This document shows positions 42,345 through 46,535 of a DNA stretch of 46,535 nt, piece by piece. Numbering within the stretch: the first letter of the stretch is position 1; every line of letters starts with the position of its first letter. Both the position numbers and the translations under genes were made by a program. Origin of the DNA: Thauera butanivorans NBRC 103042 (lineage in GTDB: Bacteria > Pseudomonadota > Gammaproteobacteria > Burkholderiales > Rhodocyclaceae); NCBI RefSeq assembly GCF_001591165.1, contig NZ_BCUG01000035.1, positions 1-46,535 on the forward strand, read 5' to 3'. The notes beneath the pieces are model-generated. The model worked only from the letters and a program-made list of their open reading frames with translations, searched no databases and was not told the DNA's origin.

Positions 42345-43580
42345 ATGACAGAGCAGACACTTCCCCCGCTGGCGAACCTTCGCGTGATCGAGAGCTCGAT
42401 CCTCGGGCCGGCCGCGATCACCACAGCCCTCGCCGACCTCGGTGCCGACGTGATCAAGGTCGAGACGCCCGCGGGCGACTACATCCGCGAAATGACCTGG
42501 CCGATCATCGAGGGCGTTTCGCTGATGCACTACCACCTCAACCGCGGCAAGAAGAGCATCGCCCTCGATCTCAAGGCCGAAGCCGCGCGCGAGATCTACC
42601 GCGAGCTGGTGCGCGGCGCCGACGTCGTCATCGAGGCCTCGCGGCCGGGCGCACTGGCACGCTTCGGCCTCGGCTACGAGGACCTGCGCCGGATCAACCC
42701 GAAGATCGTGTTCTGCACCGTGTCGGGCTACGGCATGACCGGCCCCTACAAGGACATGCCCTCGCACGGCATCGCCTACGACACCTGGAGCGGCGTGGTC
42801 AAGCCGGCCTACGACGAGGAAGGCTTCTGCTACATCCCGGAGCACGTCGGCATCGGCATCAACGCCGCGCCGCTGTTTGGCGGCCTGGCTGTGCTCGCCG
42901 GCGTCATCCGCGCCCGCGAAACCGGCCGGGGCAGCTTCATCGAGCTGGCACAGAGCGACGCCGCCGCCGCCTTCGACTGGTATCGCAGCGAGAGCCACAT
43001 GGCCTACGCCCGCCCGGAAAACGTCGTCACCGGCAACAAGTCCGACAACTACGTGCGCCGCCCGGTCGCCACCGCGGGCATGAAGGAAGGCGTGCGCTAC
43101 CAGCTCTACGACAGCGCGGACGGCCATGTGCTGTTCATGGCATCCGAGCAGGCGTTCTGGAAGAACTTCTGCGCCGGCGCCGGCCGCATGGATCTGTTCG
43201 AGAAGTGGCCGGGCTCGAAGTATGCCGACCATGCACGCGGCAACCGCGAACTGCAGGCGGTCCTGCGCGACATCTTCCGCTCGCGCACGACCGCCGAATG
43301 GCTGGCCTTCGGCGTCGAGTTCAACACGCCGATCGCACCGGTCAACACGCCGGCGAACATCGTGGACGACCCCCAGTTCAAGGACCGCTTCCGCATCCTG
43401 CCGCACGAGACGCACGGCGCCGACATGCTCGGCTTCCCGGCCAGGTTCGTCGGCGAGCAGGAAACCGCCCCGGCCCGGGCGCCGACGGTCGGCGAGCACA
43501 CCGAGGCGGTGCTGCAGCAGGTGCTCGGCTACGAGCCGGCGAAGATCGCCGCGCTGCGCGAAAAAGGTGCCTTCGGCTGA
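42345..43580 (+). CDS. CaiB/BaiF CoA-transferase-like protein, catalytic Asp absent
   Basis: This 411-residue protein has family marks LRVIESSILGPAAITTALADLGADVIKVE (residues 9-37) and NRGKKSIALDL. At the position of the catalytic Asp, 22 residues before TGRG, it has Ile172-Asn173 (GIGINAAP). It may work as a CoA-binding subunit or have a different mechanism. The nitronate-monooxygenase-like gene follows after 162 bp. Together with the 19879 product it is the second family member in the window without this residue. Confidence 0.83.
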   Translation: MTEQTLPPLANLRVIESSILGPAAITTALADLGADVIKVETPAGDYIREMTWPIIEGVSLMHYHLNRGKKSIALDLKAEAAREIYRELVRGADVVIEASRPGALARFGLGYEDLRRINPKIVFCTVSGYGMTGPYKDMPSHGIAYDTWSGVVKPAYDEEGFCYIPEHVGIGINAAPLFGGLAVLAGVIRARETGRGSFIELAQSDAAAAFDWYRSESHMAYARPENVVTGNKSDNYVRRPVATAGMKEGVRYQLYDSADGHVLFMASEQAFWKNFCAGAGRMDLFEKWPGSKYADHARGNRELQAVLRDIFRSRTTAEWLAFGVEFNTPIAPVNTPANIVDDPQFKDRFRILPHETHGADMLGFPARFVGEQETAPARAPTVGEHTEAVLQQVLGYEPAKIAALREKGAFG

Positions 43581-43742
43581 GCCCCGCTGCGCCGGGTCAG
43601 GCAATGAAACACCGGCGGCCACATCGGATACCCCTGCGCGGGAGTGCGTCCAATGCGGCCGCATAGAATCGAATCGCAATCGTGCCGGACGCAGGGCGGA
43701 CCGGCCGAATCGAAAAATCCCGGACACTGGAGGCATCGATAC

Positions 43743-44837
43743 ATGGACAGTCCCCTTCACACCCAACTCTGCGACAAGCTCGGCATCGAGTATCCGGTCG
43801 TGGCCTTCACCCACTGCAAGGACGTGGCCGTCGCGGTGATCAACGCCGGCGGCTTCGCCGTCCTCGGCGAAGCCCTGCACACGCCCGACCAGATCGCCGC
43901 CGACATCAGGTGGATCCGCGAGCGCATCGACGGCAAGCCTTTCGGCATCGACCTGGTGCTGCCTTCCTCGGTGCCGGAAGAGAAGACCGTCGACGAACTG
44001 CTGGCGATGATCCCGCAGGCGCAGCGCGACTTCGAGCAGCAGATCAAGCGCAAGTACGACGTCCCCGCGCCCAAGATCGCGCCCGACATCCACCACTGGG
44101 GCGGACTCGACCAGAAGCGCGCGCTCGACCAGCTCGAAGTGATCTTCGACGAGCGCGTGCCGGTGTTCGCCTCCGGCCTCGGCTCCCCGGCCTTCCTGCT
44201 CGAGCGCGCGCACCAGCTGGGCATGCAGGTCTGGGGCCTGGTGGGCAAGCCGCGCCAGGCCAGGCGCCAGATCGAGGCCGGCACCGACGTCATCATCGCC
44301 CAGGGCTACGATGCCGCCGGCCACACCGGCAACATCGGCACCTTCTCGATCGTCCCGCAGGTCGTCGATGCCGCGCGCGGCACCGGCATCCCGGTCATCG
44401 CTGCCGGCGGGGTGACGACCGGCCGCCACCTGGCTGCCGCCCTCGCCCTCGGCGCCGACGGCGTATGGACCGGCTCGCTGTGGCTGACCTCGCGCGAATC
44501 CGACGTCAACATGCCGCTCAAGGAGCGTCTGCTGGAAGCCGAGACCGAGGACACGATGTACTCGAACTGCATCTCCGGCTACACCATGCGCACCACTCGC
44601 TGCCCGTGGCACGACGAATGGATGAGCGAGGCCGCGCCCGAGGTGCTCAAGCCGCCGCTGCAGATGATCCTGTCGTCCGACTACATCCAGGGCTCGCTCG
44701 ACTACCAGCGCAAGGACCTGATGACCGAAGCAGCCGGCCAGGGCATCCACTACGTCACGGAAATGAAGCCGGCGCGCCAGATCCTGTCCGACATCGTCGA
44801 GGAGGCACTCGATGTCTTCGACCGCTTCTCCGCATGA
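43743..44837 (+). CDS. NAD(P)H-dependent flavin oxidoreductase (nitronate monooxygenase family)
   Basis: This protein has 364 residues from ATG 43743 (MDSPLHTQ); CACTGGAGGC lies about 10 nt upstream, and the frame before it is not protein-like. CDKLGIEYPVVAF at the start, AGTDVIIAQGYDAAGHTGNIGTF (about 181-203) and IPVIAAGGVTTGRHLAAALALGADGVWTGS form the FMN site of the 2-nitropropane-dioxygenase/enoyl-reductase (FabK-like) family. It may reduce an enoyl-CoA or act as a monooxygenase. The next gene overlaps it by 26 bp. Confidence 0.88.
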   Translation: MDSPLHTQLCDKLGIEYPVVAFTHCKDVAVAVINAGGFAVLGEALHTPDQIAADIRWIRERIDGKPFGIDLVLPSSVPEEKTVDELLAMIPQAQRDFEQQIKRKYDVPAPKIAPDIHHWGGLDQKRALDQLEVIFDERVPVFASGLGSPAFLLERAHQLGMQVWGLVGKPRQARRQIEAGTDVIIAQGYDAAGHTGNIGTFSIVPQVVDAARGTGIPVIAAGGVTTGRHLAAALALGADGVWTGSLWLTSRESDVNMPLKERLLEAETEDTMYSNCISGYTMRTTRCPWHDEWMSEAAPEVLKPPLQMILSSDYIQGSLDYQRKDLMTEAAGQGIHYVTEMKPARQILSDIVEEALDVFDRFSA

Positions 44838-45126
44838 GCCCGCCTTCCGCAGCGGCTTCGAACCCGCGCTGTGCGGCGTCGAGGCCGAATGCGACGGCGG
44901 CCGCCCGCTCGCCGGCACGCACCTGGCGGGCCGGCAGGCTTTCAGCGGCCGCCTGACCGGACATTACCGCGACTATGGCCCGTATCCGTGGCGCTGGTAT
45001 CTGCTGGATTCGCTGACGCGCAAACCCGACGGTTTCGCCGCAAGCGCGGTCTGGTGCGATGCCGAGAGCCTGTACCCGGTGGCGGCTCCGGGCCGGCCGA
45101 TCGAACAATCCTGCAGAACGGAGTGA
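44812..45126 (+). CDS. small protein of unknown function between NMO-like gene and etfB
   Basis: This 104-residue protein overlaps the previous gene by 26 bp and ends 4 bp before etfB. TGHYRDYGPYPWRWYLLDSLTRKPDGF (about residues 48-74, aromatic-rich) looks like real protein. It has no signal peptide or membrane span. The tight spacing supports it as a gene, and without it there would be a gap of almost 300 bp. I recognise no family. Confidence 0.55.
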   Translation: MSSTASPHEPAFRSGFEPALCGVEAECDGGRPLAGTHLAGRQAFSGRLTGHYRDYGPYPWRWYLLDSLTRKPDGFAASAVWCDAESLYPVAAPGRPIEQSCRTE

Positions 45127-45130
45127 AACC

Positions 45131-45919
45131 ATGCGAATCGTGGTGTGTGTGAAGGAAGTGCTGGACCCGGCCGCGGTCAACAACTATGCCCTCGCCGGCG
45201 GACTCAGGATGGGGGCGGACGGCCGCCATCCCGACGTCGCCACCATTCCGCGCCTGATCAACGGCTACGACGAGCAGGCCCTGGAAGCTGCCCTGCGCCT
45301 GCGCGACGCCGGCGTGGATTGCCGCATCGCCGCGGTCACGATCGGCACCGATCCGGGCGGCATGCTGAAGCATTGCGCGGCGATGGGCGCCGACGAGATC
45401 GTCGCCATCGACCCCGGCAGCCTCGAACTGGACGGAGCGGGCGTTGCCGCCGTGCTTGCCGCCTGGATCCACCAGAGCGGCGGCGCCGAACTGGTGCTGT
45501 GCGGCCGCCAGGCCTCGGACGACGACCAGGGCGTGGTGCCGCTGCTGCTGGCCGAAGGCCTCGGCCACGCGGTGAGCACCCTCGCCCGCGACCTCGCCTT
45601 CGCCGACGGCCTGCTCACCGTCACGCGCGCGACCCCGGAGGGCGACGAAGTGGTGCGCGGCCGCCTGCCGGCAGTCGTCACCGTCAGCAACGAACTCGGC
45701 GCCCCCCGCTTCCCGACGGCGAAGGCCAAGATGGCGGCGCGCAAGATGGCGGCAACCGTCGTCGGCATCGCCGACCTGGGGCTGGAGGCGGCGGCCCTGG
45801 CGCCGGACATCGTGCTCCAGCGCCAGTACGTGCCGCAGGTCCAGGGCAGTTGCGAGTTCATCAGCGGTTCGCCGGGCGAAATCGCCAAGGCCTTGATGGA
45901 GCGTATTCGCGCCGCATGA
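45131..45919 (+). CDS. etfB: electron transfer flavoprotein beta subunit
   Basis: This protein has 262 residues from ATG 45131. MRIVVCVKEVLDP at the start, GYDEQALEAALRLRDAG, TIGTDPGGMLKHCAAMGADEIV (about 77-98), LVLCGRQASDDDQGVV and PAVVTVSNELGAPRFPT are typical of EtfB. With EtfA it takes electrons from acyl-CoA dehydrogenases to the quinone pool. EtfA should follow but does not: a truncated IS66 transposase lies 27 bp downstream. No acyl-CoA dehydrogenase gene is in the window. Confidence 0.92.
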   Translation: MRIVVCVKEVLDPAAVNNYALAGGLRMGADGRHPDVATIPRLINGYDEQALEAALRLRDAGVDCRIAAVTIGTDPGGMLKHCAAMGADEIVAIDPGSLELDGAGVAAVLAAWIHQSGGAELVLCGRQASDDDQGVVPLLLAEGLGHAVSTLARDLAFADGLLTVTRATPEGDEVVRGRLPAVVTVSNELGAPRFPTAKAKMAARKMAATVVGIADLGLEAAALAPDIVLQRQYVPQVQGSCEFISGSPGEIAKALMERIRAA

Positions 45920-45946
45920 ACCGTACGCCCTATGCTCCCACTTGGG

Positions 45947-46438
45947 CTATTGTTGCGCGGGGGCTGTTTTTCTGATGGGCAGCAACTCGTCGATGCGGCT
46001 GTTGGGCCAGTTCGGCAGCTTTTCCATTGTTTCGGTGAGCCAGTGCATCGGCTCGATGCCGTTGGCGCGCACAGTGGCGAGCAAGGACCGGATGGCCGCG
46101 GCGCGCCGGCCCGCGGCCTCGGAGCCGGCGAACAGCCAGTTCTTCTTGCCCAACGCGATCGGGCGGATGGCATTTTCGATCGGGTTGTTGTCGATGGGCA
46201 GGTCGCCGCGTGTGGCGTAGCGCGCGAGCGCCGGCCAGCGTTTGAGACTGTAGTCGAGCGCACGCGCCAGGGCACAGCCGTCGGCGGTCCGCTTGCGGGT
46301 GTCGGTCAGCCATTTTTCCAGCGCCTCGAGCCTGGCCCCCGTTGCGGTGCTTCGATGGGCCTGGGGCGGGCGTCGGATCGGCGTGGGCGGTTTGGAGCGT
46401 TGCGGCGGTGAGCAGCAGCGGAACGAGGGCGTGCATGT
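45947..46438 (-). pseudogene. truncated IS66-family transposase, C-terminal part
   Basis: The minus-strand frame is open from 46438 to the stop at 45947. From about 46345 it matches the C-terminal end of IS66 transposases: ALDYSLKRWPALARYATRGD, DLPIDNNPIENAIRPIALGK, KNWLFAGSEAAGRRAAAIRS, and the closing NSRIDELLPIR. The N-terminal two thirds are absent, and upstream of 46345 the translation no longer looks like a transposase. No IS66 terminal repeat is visible at 45920-45946. It seems to have displaced the region where etfA is expected. The last 97 bp (46439-46535) are AT-rich and hold nothing I can name. Confidence 0.82.
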
Positions 46439-46535
46439 TCAGTTCCAGGGTTGGGTGCGGGTATGGGGCCTGTCAGATGAATTAGGGGCGCCGGTCTCTT
46501 GAAACATAAATAAATATGCCATGCGCACTTAAATC

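Overview
The window is GC-rich (around 70% by eye), densely packed chromosomal DNA that most resembles a betaproteobacterium (Rhodocyclales or Burkholderiales type). The reasons are a proteobacterial Rho, SdhC/D/B proteins of proteobacterial type, a Comamonas-type ketosteroid-isomerase homologue, DUF1302/DUF1329 outer-envelope proteins, and a GC-rich intergenic repeat of a kind I recall from betaproteobacteria. The species cannot be fixed from the sequence alone. No tRNA, rRNA or CRISPR array was seen.

Layout. (1) 1-7171, plus strand: the end of a luciferase-like oxidoreductase, a crotonase, an exported SnoaL-like protein, a complete three-subunit molybdenum hydroxylase (FAD, [2Fe-2S], Mo subunits) and a CaiB/BaiF CoA-transferase. 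(2) 7217-10679: a rho gene with a 73-residue N-terminal extension, then sdhC-sdhD-sdhB with no sdhA. (3) 21063 down to 10695, minus strand: eleven tightly spaced genes that look like one operon of about 10.4 kb. They encode two CoA-transferases, a MenB/BadI-like hydrolase, a thiolase-fold protein without its cysteine plus a DUF35 partner, a crotonase, an amidohydrolase, an EthD-like protein, a ketosteroid-isomerase-like protein, an MFS transporter and a luciferase-like oxidoreductase. (4) 21374-24453: DUF1302 and DUF1329 proteins. (5) 24729-31822: a trimethylamine-dehydrogenase/OYE-type flavoprotein, a deazaflavin-type nitroreductase, an AraC regulator, XdhC, another luciferase-like oxidoreductase and CoxG. 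(6) 31871-32890: a crotonase cut short at its C-terminus. (7) about 32891-37290: a lower-GC island with a PvcA/DIT1 (isocyanide synthase family)-like gene, an MFS transporter and a HAD phosphatase in one overlapping operon, divergent from a GlxA-type regulator, with a REP-like inverted repeat at its right edge. (8) 37398-42031, minus: amidohydrolase, two-domain CoA-transferase, acyl-CoA synthetase, small protein. (9) 42345-45919, plus: CoA-transferase, nitronate-monooxygenase-like protein, small protein, etfB; then a truncated IS66 transposase at 45947-46438.

How it fits together. The GC-rich genes read as an aerobic or denitrifying catabolic region for a hydrophobic, probably alicyclic (steroid- or terpenoid-like) carboxylic acid. 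Uptake would be through DUF1302/DUF1329 and MFS proteins, CoA activation by the ligase and CoA-transferases, hydroxylation by the Mo enzyme (matured by XdhC and CoxG), and ring and side-chain cleavage by the MenB/BadI-like hydrolase and the thiolase-like/DUF35 pair, with electrons leaving via ETF. The substrate is an inference. A shared 20-bp motif (TTMAY-N6-RRGTGATGY) lies 58-90 bp upstream of the Mo-hydroxylase, DUF1302, xdhC, coxG and the AraC gene itself. This suggests one AraC-controlled regulon.

The two strongest leads for something undescribed are the PvcA-like island and this AraC regulon. The sdhCDB set without sdhA beside an extended, possibly second, rho is also unusual.
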